Positions 8,596 through 16,543 of a stretch of DNA of 64,000 nt are shown piece by piece; the stretch's first letter is position 1; each line of letters opens with the position of its first letter. Source of the DNA: Pelagerythrobacter sp041912895 (GTDB taxonomy: Bacteria > Pseudomonadota > Alphaproteobacteria > Sphingomonadales > Sphingomonadaceae); assembly GCF_041912895.1 (NCBI RefSeq), contig NZ_JAYSGI010000001.1, forward strand, positions 372,001 to 436,000. Reading direction: 5' to 3'. A model generated the notes under the pieces. The model saw nothing but the letters and a program-made list of their open reading frames with translations, ran no database searches and was not told the DNA's origin. A program made the position numbers and the translations under genes.

Positions 8596-9561
8596 CTACG
8601 TGCCCCGGCTCGCACGGCGGTCCAGCATCAGCCGGATCGCGGCAATGAACGAATCGATATCCTTTTGCCCGCTCGGGATCGCCTTGCGCAAGGTGATGAA
8701 GCCGTGGATGTTGCCCGCGAACTCGAAGTAGGTCACGTCCACCCCGAGACCGATCAGGTGAGCCGCGTAATTGCGCCCGGAATCGCGCAGCGGATCGAGC
8801 CCGGCGGTGCACAGCACGGTGGGCGGGGTGCCTGCCAGATCGCCCGCGGCCATCGGGGTGTGGCGCGGATCGGCGGGATCGCCGCCGTATTGCTCGGTGA
8901 ACCACGCCATCGCCGCGCCGGTGAGGAAGAAGCCCTCGAAGAAGTCCTTGAGGCTGCGATGTTCGCGGATGTCGTCGGCGACCGGGTAGATCGGCGCCTG
9001 CACGATCACCGGCACGGCGGCGGGTTGCGCGCCGAGTTGGTTGGCGGTGACGATGGTGAGGTTGCCACCCGCGCTGTCGCCGCTGAGGACGAGGCCGGTG
9101 ACTTCGCGCCCCAGTTCGGCCGGCCCGGTCGCGATCCAGCGCGCCGCGGCCTCGCAATCGTCGGGCGCGGCGGGGAAGCGATGTTCGGGCGCCAGCCGGT
9201 AGTCGACCGACACTACCGGCAGGTCGAGCTGGTGCGACAGCTCGGTGCAGAACGCGTGATAGACGCCCAGATCGCCGATCACGAACCCGCCGCCGTGGAA
9301 GAACACGACGCACGGGCCCGGCTCGCGGGTTTCCCGGCTGTCGTACAGTCGCAGCGGTATGTCGCCCGCCGGGCCGGGGCAGGCGAGGTCGCGGATCACC
9401 GCCAGATCGCGCGGCGGCGCCTCCGCCAGCGTGCCGAGCATGCGCATGGCTTCGCGCCCTTCGGCGACGGGCTGCGCCTCCACCCCCGGGCGGCCGAGCT
9501 GTTCGAGCATGTCGAGAAATCCGCGCACGTCGTCGCGCACGTAATGCTTGGTGTCGGCCAT
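8596..9561 (-). CDS. alpha/beta hydrolase, hormone-sensitive-lipase family esterase
   Basis: This 321-aa esterase hydrolyses carboxylic esters, usually short acyl chains. HSL-family (type IV) features are the oxyanion-hole motif 'FFHGGGFVIGD' and the nucleophile elbow 'LSGDSAGGN' with catalytic Ser. An Asp follows in 'LDPLRDSGRNYAAHL', and a His in 'AGNIHGFITL'. ATG 9561 is preferred to ATG 9567 because the GGGAG ribosome site then has normal spacing. It is probably co-transcribed with rppH 4 bp downstream. No signal peptide, so cytoplasmic. The natural substrate is unknown. Confidence 0.85.
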   Translation of the reverse strand: MADTKHYVRDDVRGFLDMLEQLGRPGVEAQPVAEGREAMRMLGTLAEAPPRDLAVIRDLACPGPAGDIPLRLYDSRETREPGPCVVFFHGGGFVIGDLGVYHAFCTELSHQLDLPVVSVDYRLAPEHRFPAAPDDCEAAARWIATGPAELGREVTGLVLSGDSAGGNLTIVTANQLGAQPAAVPVIVQAPIYPVADDIREHRSLKDFFEGFFLTGAAMAWFTEQYGGDPADPRHTPMAAGDLAGTPPTVLCTAGLDPLRDSGRNYAAHLIGLGVDVTYFEFAGNIHGFITLRKAIPSGQKDIDSFIAAIRLMLDRRASRGT

Positions 9562-9731
9562 CGTCATCTCCCGAACGGTTGCTTTTCGTGAGTCCTAACG
9601 CTGGCCCGGCGCTTTTCCACTCGACATTTTGCTTCCCGGGGAGAAAAACTTCATTGCGGGAGAGGGTTGGGGTGCATAGGTCCCGGCCCCAAGGCACACA
9701 GCGCCGCAAAGGCGCGCGAAAAGGATATCCG

Positions 9732-11666
9732 ATGGCTACGCAAGCCGCCCAGCAGCCGCGCGAAGCGGACAGCCCAGAAGCCGTCGTCGTCCGCTTCGCC
9801 GGGGATTCCGGCGACGGGATGCAGTTGACGGGCGGGCAGTTCACGCTCTCCACCGCGCTGGCGGGCAACGATCTCGCCACGTTTCCCGATTTCCCCGCCG
9901 AAATCCGCGCGCCGCAGGGCACGCTGTTCGGCGTCTCGGCGTTCCAGATCAACTTCGGCAGCCGCCAGATCAACACCGCGGGCGACGCGCCGGATGTGCT
10001 GGTGGCGATGAACCCGGCGGCGCTGAAGGTGAACCTCGCGGCCTTGAAGCCCGGCGGCCTCGTCATCGCCGACAGCGGCGAATTCTCCAAGCGCAATCTC
10101 GACAAGGCGAAGTACGAGGCGAACCCGCTGGAAGACGGGAGCCTGGCGAAATACGACCTGCTCGCGTTCGACATCAGCGCGCTGACGATCGAAGCGGTCA
10201 AGCCCTTCGGGCTCGGCAACAAGGACGCGCTGCGCTGCAAGAACATGTGGACGCTCGGCCTCGCGCTGTGGATGTTCGATCGCCCGCGCGAGCCGCTGCA
10301 CGACTGGCTGCGCGCCAAGTTCAAGAACAAGCCCGACATCGCCGACGCGAACATCGCCGCGCTCGATGCAGGCCATGCCTATGGCGAGACGGCGGAGCTG
10401 TCGGGGCCGCTCAGGCAGCTCCACGTCGATCCGGTGCCGAGCGCGCCGGGCCTCTATCGCACGATCACCGGGGCCGAGGCGGTCTCGCTCGGGCTGGTGG
10501 CGGGTGCGCAGCTTGCCGATCTGCCGATGTTCTTCGGCGGCTATCCGATCACGCCCGCTTCCGCGATCCTGCACCACCTCGCGCGGCTCAAGGAATTCGG
10601 CGTCACCACCTTCCAGGCGGAAGACGAGATCGCCGCCGTCTGCGCCGCGATCGGCGCGAGCTACGCTGGCAGCCTCGGCGTTACATCCTCCAGCGGCCCC
10701 GGCATCGCGCTGAAGGGCGAGGCGATGGGCCTCGCGATCATGACCGAACTGCCGCTGGTGATCGTCAACTCGCAGCGCGGCGGGCCCTCCACCGGGCTGC
10801 CGACCAAGACCGAGCAGAGCGACCTCTATCAGGCGGTCTACGGCCGCAACGGCGACGCGCCGATGCCGGTGATCGCCGCGCGCAGCCCCGGCGACGCGTT
10901 CGACTGCGCGATCGAGGCCTGCCGCATCGCGGTCGAATACATGACCCCGGTGATGCTGCTGACCGACGGCTACATCGCCAATGCCGCCGAACCGTGGAAG
11001 GTGCCCGATCCGGCGGCTTACGAGAAATTCCCCGTGCGCTTCCTCGAGGAGAAGAACGCGGAGGAGGAACTGCTCCCCTACAAGCGCGACGGCAAGGGCG
11101 CGCGGCCGTGGATCAAGCCCGGCACGCCCGGCCTGATGCACCGAATCGGCGGGATCGAGAAGGCGATCGATACGGGCCACATCGACTATTCGCCCGGCAA
11201 CCACCAGGCGATGACCGATGCGCGGCGCGACAAGGTGCTGGGCGTCACCGTGCCCGATCAGGACGTGTGCCGGGGCGAGACGAGCGGCAGGCTGGCGGTG
11301 GTCGGCTGGGGCAGCACCTACGGCCCGATCCATCAGGCGGTCGGCCGCGCGCGGGCCAAGGGGCAGGACGTCAGCCATATCCACGTGCGCCACATCTGGC
11401 CGCTGCCCGCCAACCTCGGCGCGCTGCTCAAAGGCTTCGACAAGGTGCTGGTGCCCGAAATGAACACCGGCCAGTTCAAGACCGTGCTGCGCGACCAGTA
11501 CCTGGTCGACGCCGAGCCGCTGACCAAGACCAGCGGCCAGCCGTTCCAGATCGCAGAACTGGAAGAGGCGATCGGCAAGTACTTCGACGGCATCCCCGGC
11601 AACGAGGGCGGCGAGGTGGAGCCGAACACACAGCAACTTCCCAATCCCGTGGGAGTCGAGAAATGA
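9732..11666 (+). CDS. korA: 2-oxoacid:ferredoxin oxidoreductase, alpha (fused gamma-alpha) subunit
   Basis: This 644-aa subunit carries the gamma domain first ('VRFAGDSGDGMQLTGGQF', residues ~20-200) and the pyrimidine-binding alpha domain after it ('GGYPITPASAILHHLA', 'QAEDEIAAVCAAIGASYAG', 'SSGPGIALKGEAMGLA'). With the beta subunit it oxidatively decarboxylates a 2-oxoacid, most likely 2-oxoglutarate, to the acyl-CoA and reduces ferredoxin. ATG 9732 is preceded by AAGGAT; an earlier in-frame codon at 9579 adds an unrelated leader. Its TGA overlaps the beta-subunit start (ATGA). Substrate specificity is inferred from the family, so pyruvate cannot be excluded. Confidence 0.9.
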   Translation: MATQAAQQPREADSPEAVVVRFAGDSGDGMQLTGGQFTLSTALAGNDLATFPDFPAEIRAPQGTLFGVSAFQINFGSRQINTAGDAPDVLVAMNPAALKVNLAALKPGGLVIADSGEFSKRNLDKAKYEANPLEDGSLAKYDLLAFDISALTIEAVKPFGLGNKDALRCKNMWTLGLALWMFDRPREPLHDWLRAKFKNKPDIADANIAALDAGHAYGETAELSGPLRQLHVDPVPSAPGLYRTITGAEAVSLGLVAGAQLADLPMFFGGYPITPASAILHHLARLKEFGVTTFQAEDEIAAVCAAIGASYAGSLGVTSSSGPGIALKGEAMGLAIMTELPLVIVNSQRGGPSTGLPTKTEQSDLYQAVYGRNGDAPMPVIAARSPGDAFDCAIEACRIAVEYMTPVMLLTDGYIANAAEPWKVPDPAAYEKFPVRFLEEKNAEEELLPYKRDGKGARPWIKPGTPGLMHRIGGIEKAIDTGHIDYSPGNHQAMTDARRDKVLGVTVPDQDVCRGETSGRLAVVGWGSTYGPIHQAVGRARAKGQDVSHIHVRHIWPLPANLGALLKGFDKVLVPEMNTGQFKTVLRDQYLVDAEPLTKTSGQPFQIAELEEAIGKYFDGIPGNEGGEVEPNTQQLPNPVGVEK

Positions 11667-12697
11667 ACGCTCCCGTGACAATCGAAACCACGCTCAAGGA
11701 CTGGGAAACCGACCAGGAGGTCCGCTGGTGCCCCGGGTGCGGCGACTACGCGATCCTCAAGGCCGTGCAGCGCACGCTGCCGCAGCTTGGCGCCGATCCA
11801 GCGAACACGGTGTTCATCAGCGGCATCGGCTGCTCGAGCCGTTTCCCGTACTACATAGAAAGCTACGGCTTCCACACGATCCACGGCCGCGCGCCGGCGG
11901 TGGCGACGGGGGTGAAGCTCGCAAACCCGGATCTCGACATCTGGCTGGTAACCGGCGACGGCGACGGCTTGTCCATCGGCGGCAATCACTTGATGCACGT
12001 TCTTCGACGCAACGTGAACATGCAGATCATGCTGTTCAACAACGAGATCTACGGTCTCACCAAGGGCCAGTATTCGCCGACCAGCCGCGAGGGCACCAAG
12101 TCGCCCTCGACCCCGCTCGGCAGCTACGACCACCCGGCGCGCCCGGCCGCCTTCGCGCTCGGCGCGGGGGCGCGGTTCGTGGCGCGCGGGTTCGACGTGT
12201 CGAAGAAACTGCCCGAGGTGCTCAAGGCGGCGCACGCGCATCAGGGCGCCGCGTTCATCGAGATCTTCCAGAACTGCATCGTCTACAACAAGGACGTGTT
12301 CGACGATTTCGCCGCGCCAAAAGGGGCCGAGGGCCAGCAGCTCTGGCTCGAACACGGCGAGCCGATGCTGTTTGCGGGCGGCGAGAAGGGCATCGCGCTC
12401 GACCGCGAGGCGCTGGAGCTGAAAGTGGTCGATGTCGCCGATGGCGACTGGGAAGCGGCGGGCGTGATCGTGCACGACGCGGCCAACCGCTCGATCGCGC
12501 ACATGCTGGTCGAAATGCCGTTCGGCCCGTTCCCGATGGCATTGGGCGTCCTCTACGACGACCCGCGCCCGACCTTCGAAACCGCCGTAATCGAAGAACG
12601 CACCCGCGCCAGCGAGGGCCGCGATACGGACCTGGCGAAACTGCTCGGCAAGGGGCAGACCTGGACGGTGGACGAGACTGCGGGCCATCCGGCTTGA
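11663..12697 (+). CDS. korB: 2-oxoacid:ferredoxin oxidoreductase, beta subunit
   Basis: This 344-aa thiamine-diphosphate-binding subunit partners korA, with which it overlaps by 4 bp. Conserved elements are 'RWCPGCGDYAILKA' with the cluster cysteines, 'SGIGCSSRFPYY', the ThDP motif 'TGDGDGLSIGGNH' and 'NNEIYGLTKGQYSPTS'. Two cluster cysteines are in the CxxC near the N-terminus, one in 'GIGCSS', and one in 'FQNCIVYN'. No ferredoxin gene lies alongside, so the electron acceptor is encoded elsewhere. The long ORF upstream in the same frame is overlap with korA; the ATG at 11663 is the true start. Confidence 0.92.
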   Translation: MNAPVTIETTLKDWETDQEVRWCPGCGDYAILKAVQRTLPQLGADPANTVFISGIGCSSRFPYYIESYGFHTIHGRAPAVATGVKLANPDLDIWLVTGDGDGLSIGGNHLMHVLRRNVNMQIMLFNNEIYGLTKGQYSPTSREGTKSPSTPLGSYDHPARPAAFALGAGARFVARGFDVSKKLPEVLKAAHAHQGAAFIEIFQNCIVYNKDVFDDFAAPKGAEGQQLWLEHGEPMLFAGGEKGIALDREALELKVVDVADGDWEAAGVIVHDAANRSIAHMLVEMPFGPFPMALGVLYDDPRPTFETAVIEERTRASEGRDTDLAKLLGKGQTWTVDETAGHPA

Positions 12698-12703
12698 GGT
12701 TTG

Positions 12704-12736
12704 TTTTCGCGCAAAGGCGCTAAGACGCGAAGGGGG
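12704..12736. repeat. left inverted-repeat arm flanking the GxxExxY gene
   Basis: The arm contains three to four 8-bp units of the form CGCnAAGR ('cgcaaagg', 'cgctaaga', 'cgcgaagg') followed by a G run. It ends a few bases before the GTG start of the GxxExxY gene and is matched in reverse orientation at 13138-13168. Confidence 0.75.
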
Positions 12737-12740
12737 ACGC

Positions 12741-13133
12741 GTGGACATCGAGGGGCTAGCTCGCCACTGTGTCGATCGCGGCTATCGATTGCATCGCGAT
12801 CTGGGACCGGGGCTGCTCGAGAGCGTATACGAGAGTCTTCTGTTTGAAGGCCTTCGGCGGGATGGTTTCGGCGTTTCGCGCCAGCAGCCGGTGGCGGTCC
12901 GTCACGACGGGATCGTGATCGAAAACGGGTTTCGCTACGACTTGCTTGTCGAAGACAAGCTTCTGATCGAAATCAAATCCACCGAACGCCATGCCGCGGT
13001 TCACGCGAAGCAGGTCATCACATATCTGCGTCTGATGGACCTTCGCATCGGTTTGCTGATGAATTTCGGCATGGGCACCTTCAAGGAAGGCTGTCAGCGC
13101 CTCGCCAACAATTACGCGGAAGGCCGAAAATAA
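12741..13133 (+). CDS. GxxExxY protein (PD-(D/E)xK-like)
   Basis: This 130-aa protein has the signature G24-L-L-E27-S-V-Y30 of the GxxExxY family and a PD-(D/E)xK nuclease-like core: Asp67 in 'RYDLLVEDKL' and E77-x-K79 in 'LIEIKS'. 'AVHAKQVITYLRLMDLRIGL' gives the following conserved helix and strand. The family is small, widespread and of unknown function, and is often patchily distributed. Translation starts at GTG 12741. The gene fills almost the whole space between two inverted copies of an 8-bp-period repeat, so the unit looks like a cassette rather than part of the korAB operon. Nuclease activity is not shown. Confidence 0.88.
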   Translation: MDIEGLARHCVDRGYRLHRDLGPGLLESVYESLLFEGLRRDGFGVSRQQPVAVRHDGIVIENGFRYDLLVEDKLLIEIKSTERHAAVHAKQVITYLRLMDLRIGLLMNFGMGTFKEGCQRLANNYAEGRK

Positions 13134-13137
13134 GCAC

Positions 13138-13168
13138 CCTTTGCGCCTTGGCGTCTTAGCGCGAACCA
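13138..13168. repeat. right inverted-repeat arm flanking the GxxExxY gene
   Basis: Reverse complement of the arm at 12704-12736 with only a few substitutions, mostly at the variable positions of the 8-bp unit. It starts 4 bp after the GxxExxY stop codon. No obvious target-site duplication is visible outside the arms. Confidence 0.75.
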
Positions 13169-13281
13169 ATTGATCGGAAACCTCGCATACCGTTCGCCGC
13201 GCCTGAAAAACATTTTCCTACTGCCCGCCCGTGCGGCTAGCCTCCGCGCATGATCGCACGCGCTCCCTCGATTCCGCCTTT

Positions 13282-13311
13282 CCGCCCACCCGCGAACGGG
13301 GCGGATTTTTT
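13282..13311 (+). terminator. intrinsic terminator
   Basis: CCGCCC (13282-13287) pairs with GGGCGG (13299-13304), followed by a run of six T residues. It is a good rho-independent terminator on the + strand. It sits about 150 bp after the GxxExxY gene and about 50 bp before the next gene, and could end transcripts from korAB and the cassette or act as an attenuator. Confidence 0.7.
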
Positions 13312-13362
13312 CTCTTCAGGACAGTGTAACATGTGGTCCATGTCTCGGCGCGGGGCGGCCTG

Positions 13363-14322
13363 ATGGACAACCTCACGCACAGCCTCGTCGGCGCGTTGAT
13401 CGGGCAGGCGGGGCTCAAGCGGAAGACCGGGCTGGCGATGCCCGCGCTGATCATCGGGGCGAACCTGCCCGATGTCGATGCGGCGTGCCTGCTGTGGCTC
13501 GACGGGGTCGAACATCTCGCCTTCCGGCGCGGCATCACCCACGGGCCGATCGCCTGGGTGCTGTTGCCGCTGGTGCTCGCGGGCCTGCTATACGGCTTCG
13601 ACCGATGGCAGGCGAAGCGCGGCAAAAGGCCGGAGGGGCGGCTGCCGGTGCGCTTCGGCTGGCTCTACGCGCTCGCGCTGATCGGCTGCCTGACCCACCC
13701 GGCGCTCGACTGGCTGAACGTCTACGGCATCCGCCTGCTCGAACCGTTCAGCAGCCGCTGGTTCTACGGCGACATACTGTTCATCATCGACGTCTGGCTC
13801 TGGGCGCTGCTGGGCTTCGCCACGTGGTTCTCGCTGCGGCGCGAGAAGCGCGGCGGCGAGTGGCGCAGGCCCGCGCGGATCGCGATCGCGGTGGGGTTGG
13901 CATATGTCGGAATCAATGCAGCCATTACTTGGTTGAATGAAACGACGTCCGCAACAAGCGGGGAGACTGTCATCGCAAGCCCGCCACCATTAGCCTTTTG
14001 GTCGCGCGAGATGCTGATGGGCGAAGCACACGATTGGTATGTAAGGCAGGAAGGCGACTTTCCGCCATTCCAGGCAATCACCGATCAACCATGCGCTTGG
14101 CCCGATACGGATTCCCTTCGGCAAGCCAATCCGCAGCTCGACGCCTTCCTCTTCTGGTCGCGCACGCCCTTCGCCGAACGCGCCCCGGACGGTTCGGTGC
14201 TCATCCGCGACGCGCGTTACTACGATCCCAGCGCGCGGGATCGGTTCACCGTCGCGCTGCCCGATGTGGAGTGCGAACCTCTTTCCCTGACCGCTCATGC
14301 TGAGGAGGTGGCGAGGCCGTAG
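13363..14322 (+). CDS. YdjM-type membrane-bound metal-dependent hydrolase
   Basis: This 319-aa integral membrane protein belongs to the family annotated as LexA-binding/inner-membrane metal-dependent hydrolases (YdjM, PF04307). The N-terminus 'MDNLTHSLVGALIGQAG' has the typical His, followed by 'GANLPDVDAA', 'RRGITHGP' and 'CLTHPALDWLN', whose His and Asp residues are the presumed metal ligands. About four to five membrane helices lie in residues 25-195, then a soluble C-terminal domain. Two oddities: DNA at about 13900-14110 is clearly lower in GC than its surroundings, and the last residues 'TAHAEEVARP' are encoded by an interspersed palindromic repeat. Molecular function is poorly known. 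Confidence 0.82.
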   Translation: MDNLTHSLVGALIGQAGLKRKTGLAMPALIIGANLPDVDAACLLWLDGVEHLAFRRGITHGPIAWVLLPLVLAGLLYGFDRWQAKRGKRPEGRLPVRFGWLYALALIGCLTHPALDWLNVYGIRLLEPFSSRWFYGDILFIIDVWLWALLGFATWFSLRREKRGGEWRRPARIAIAVGLAYVGINAAITWLNETTSATSGETVIASPPPLAFWSREMLMGEAHDWYVRQEGDFPPFQAITDQPCAWPDTDSLRQANPQLDAFLFWSRTPFAERAPDGSVLIRDARYYDPSARDRFTVALPDVECEPLSLTAHAEEVARP

Positions 14323-14401
14323 GCCGAGGCGCCATCTCGAAGCACCATGGCGATCCTTCGAGACGCTCGGCCATGCGGCCTCGCTCCTCAGGATGAACGA
14401 G
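14292..14401. repeat. interspersed palindromic repeat between convergent genes
   Basis: About 110 bp forming a long imperfect hairpin. The left arm (from 14292, 'ctcatgctgagga') is complementary to the right arm ending at 14401 ('tcctcaggatgaacgag'), with internal pairing of 'ctcgaag' and 'cttcgag'. This resembles repeat units I know from intergenic regions of sphingomonad and other alphaproteobacterial genomes. It encodes the C-terminus of the upstream gene, and the PAP2 stop codon on the other strand also lies in it. Confidence 0.7.
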
Positions 14402-15122
14402 GGGGGAAGAGTGGATGACTATCCGCCGCCGCCTTCGCGGGCCGGTACAGCAGCGCCGCGGCCAGGAACGCCCACCCGGCGCCGCCAAGCCAGCCCGCCA
14501 CCACGTCGGTCGGGAAATGCACGCCGAGCAGCACCCGGCTCCACGCGACCATCGCGGAGATCAGCATCGCGGCAGCAATCACCGTGACGCGCACCGCTTG
14601 CCGCCGGCTCATCGCGGCGAAGGCCAGCGCCATCGCGATATAGACCACCGCCGCGTTGAAGCTGTGGCCCGAGGGGAAACTCTGCCCGCCCACCTCCATC
14701 AGGTGCGGCACGATCTGCGGCCGCTCGCGCCCGACCAGCAGCTTGAGGCCCGAATTGACGACCCAGCCCGCAATCACCGTCATCGCGAACAGCACCGCCT
14801 CGCGCCGCAGCCGCAGGAACAGCAGCGCCACCACCGCGCCGATCGCGAAGAGGTTGCGCAGGAACACGCCGCCCAGCGCGGTCGTGTCGCGCACGATCTC
14901 GTGCAGTCGCGTGGGGCCGGCGAGACCGAGTTCCTCGCCGGTGCGCGCCGAGAGCAGGCCCATGCGGTCCAGCCCCGCCGCGTGCCCTCCCGCCACCAGC
15001 CACACCACCAGCGCGAAGCCGAGCCAGCACGCGCCGCCCGCCAGCAGCGCGCGGCGGCGGTCGATCGCGAAGCCGCGTTCGGGCAGGTGGAGGGTCTCGG
15101 CGGGCAGGTGGTGCGGGTCCAT
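14388..15122 (-). CDS. PAP2-family phosphatase, integral membrane
   Basis: A 244-aa lipid phosphatase-like enzyme carrying the three PAP2 motifs in order: 'KLLVGRERP' (KX6RP), 'FPSGHS' (PSGH) and 'SRVLLGVHFPTD' (SRX5HX3D). All catalytic Arg, His and Lys residues are present. Five to six membrane helices place the active site on the periplasmic face. Likely substrates are phosphatidate, undecaprenyl diphosphate or similar lipids; the sequence does not decide. ATG 15122 lies 41 bp from the divergent photolyase start. The TGA stop is provided by the interspersed palindrome at 14292-14401. Confidence 0.9.
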   Translation of the reverse strand: MDPHHLPAETLHLPERGFAIDRRRALLAGGACWLGFALVVWLVAGGHAAGLDRMGLLSARTGEELGLAGPTRLHEIVRDTTALGGVFLRNLFAIGAVVALLFLRLRREAVLFAMTVIAGWVVNSGLKLLVGRERPQIVPHLMEVGGQSFPSGHSFNAAVVYIAMALAFAAMSRRQAVRVTVIAAAMLISAMVAWSRVLLGVHFPTDVVAGWLGGAGWAFLAAALLYRPAKAAADSHPLFPPRSS

Positions 15123-15163
15123 CCCCGAAGGAACCGCGCCGCGCGGCTGCCGTTCCTCGCACC

Positions 15164-16543
15164 ATGGCTTCTCCGCAGATCGTCTGGCTGCGGCGCGACC
15201 TGCGCCTCGCCGATCATTCCGCCTTCCACGCCGCCGCCGAGGCCGGGCCGGTCATCCCGGTCTTCGTGCTCGACGACGACGCGGCGGGCGACCATGCCAA
15301 TGGCGGCGCGGCGCGCTGGTGGCTGCACCATTCGCTCGAAAGCCTGGGCAAGTCGCTCGGCCGCCATCGCTCGCGGATCGTGTTGCGTAAGGGCGATGCG
15401 GTCGAGCATCTGGTCAAGATCGCCGACCAGACCGGCGCCGGGTGCATTCACGCCATCCGCCATTACGAGCCGTGGTGGCAGGAGGCGGAGAGCAGGCTCG
15501 GCGCCGAATGCGATCTCGCGCTTTACGACGGCAACTACCTGATGCCGCCCGGCGCGGTCACCAGTGGATCGGGCGATCCGTACAAGATCTACACCCCCTT
15601 CGCGAAGGCGATGCGCGAGGTGATGCCGCCGCGCGACGTGCTCGATGCGCCCGAGACGATCCACGCCCCCGGCGAATGGCCCGAGGGCGACGATCTCGCC
15701 GATTGGAACTTGCTGCCGACGAAGCCCGACTGGGCCGGCGGCCTGCGCGATTTCTGGCGGGTGGGGGAGGATGCGGCGCACGAGCGGCTCGAGGAATGGG
15801 CGGGTGAAGTCTCGGATTACGAGGACAGTCGCAACCTGCCCTCGATCGACGGCTCCTCGCGACTCTCGCCGCACCTGCACTGGGGCGAGATTTCGCCCGC
15901 GCAGGTGTGGCACGCGCTCAAGGGGCGGCGCGGGCAAGGGTGGGATACCTTCGCGGGCGAGCTGCTGTGGCGCGACTATGCGCAGAACGTGGTCTGCCAG
16001 TTTCCCGACTATGCCCGCGAAAGCTATCGCGACGGCTATGCCGGGCTATGGCGCAATCCCAACCGCGGGCATGTAATCGCGGACGAGTTGAAGGCGTGGC
16101 AGCGCGGCATGACCGGCTATCCGATCGTCGATGCCGGGATGCGCCAGCTCTGGCAAACCGGCTGGATGCACAACCGCGTGCGCATGATCGCCGCGAGCTT
16201 CCTCGTGAAGCATCTGCTGATCGACTGGCGCTTCGGCGAACAATGGTTCTGGGACACGCTGGTCGATGCCGACTACGGCAACAATGGGGTCAACTGGCAG
16301 TGGATTTCGGGCACCGGGGTCGACAGCAACATGTTCGTGCGGATCATGGCTCCGCTCACGCAGAGCGCGAAGTTCGATGCGGGCGATTACATTCGCGAAT
16401 ACGTGCCCGAACTGGCCGACCTGTCCGACGACGACATCCACGATCCGCCGGACGACAAGCGGGGCGATTATCCGGCGAAGATGATCGGCCACAAGGAAGC
16501 CCGCGAACGCGCGCTCGCGGCCTACCGCGAGGCTAAGGACTAG
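15164..16543 (+). CDS. phrB: deoxyribodipyrimidine photo-lyase
   Basis: This 459-aa class I DNA photolyase splits UV-induced cyclobutane pyrimidine dimers using blue light, reduced FAD and an antenna chromophore. The N-terminal Rossmann domain starts 'QIVWLRRDLRLADHSAF'. The FAD-binding region contains 'SRLSPHLHWGEISP', 'LLWRDYAQNV', 'YPIVDAGMRQLWQTGWMHNR' and 'DYGNNGVNWQW'. The tryptophan-rich electron-transfer region is intact. The start at ATG 15164 is in a 41-bp divergent gap with PAP2. The stop overlaps by 4 bp, tail to tail, with the membrane-protein gene on the other strand (shared CTAG). Confidence 0.95.
   Translation: MASPQIVWLRRDLRLADHSAFHAAAEAGPVIPVFVLDDDAAGDHANGGAARWWLHHSLESLGKSLGRHRSRIVLRKGDAVEHLVKIADQTGAGCIHAIRHYEPWWQEAESRLGAECDLALYDGNYLMPPGAVTSGSGDPYKIYTPFAKAMREVMPPRDVLDAPETIHAPGEWPEGDDLADWNLLPTKPDWAGGLRDFWRVGEDAAHERLEEWAGEVSDYEDSRNLPSIDGSSRLSPHLHWGEISPAQVWHALKGRRGQGWDTFAGELLWRDYAQNVVCQFPDYARESYRDGYAGLWRNPNRGHVIADELKAWQRGMTGYPIVDAGMRQLWQTGWMHNRVRMIAASFLVKHLLIDWRFGEQWFWDTLVDADYGNNGVNWQWISGTGVDSNMFVRIMAPLTQSAKFDAGDYIREYVPELADLSDDDIHDPPDDKRGDYPAKMIGHKEARERALAAYREAKD

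Noticed and set aside
9688..9722. Half-copy of the GxxExxY-flanking repeat upstream of korA
   Set aside because: It contains gcaaaggcgcgcgaa but only one or two recognisable 8-bp units, too weak to claim in this GC-rich sequence.
9651..11681. 676-codon open frame on the minus strand opposite korA
   Set aside because: Low-complexity composition and complete overlap with a well-recognised gene.
13282..13311. Small RNA ending at the terminator upstream of the YdjM-type gene
   Set aside because: A terminator is clear, but no promoter or conserved structured segment could be seen in the 110 bp before it.
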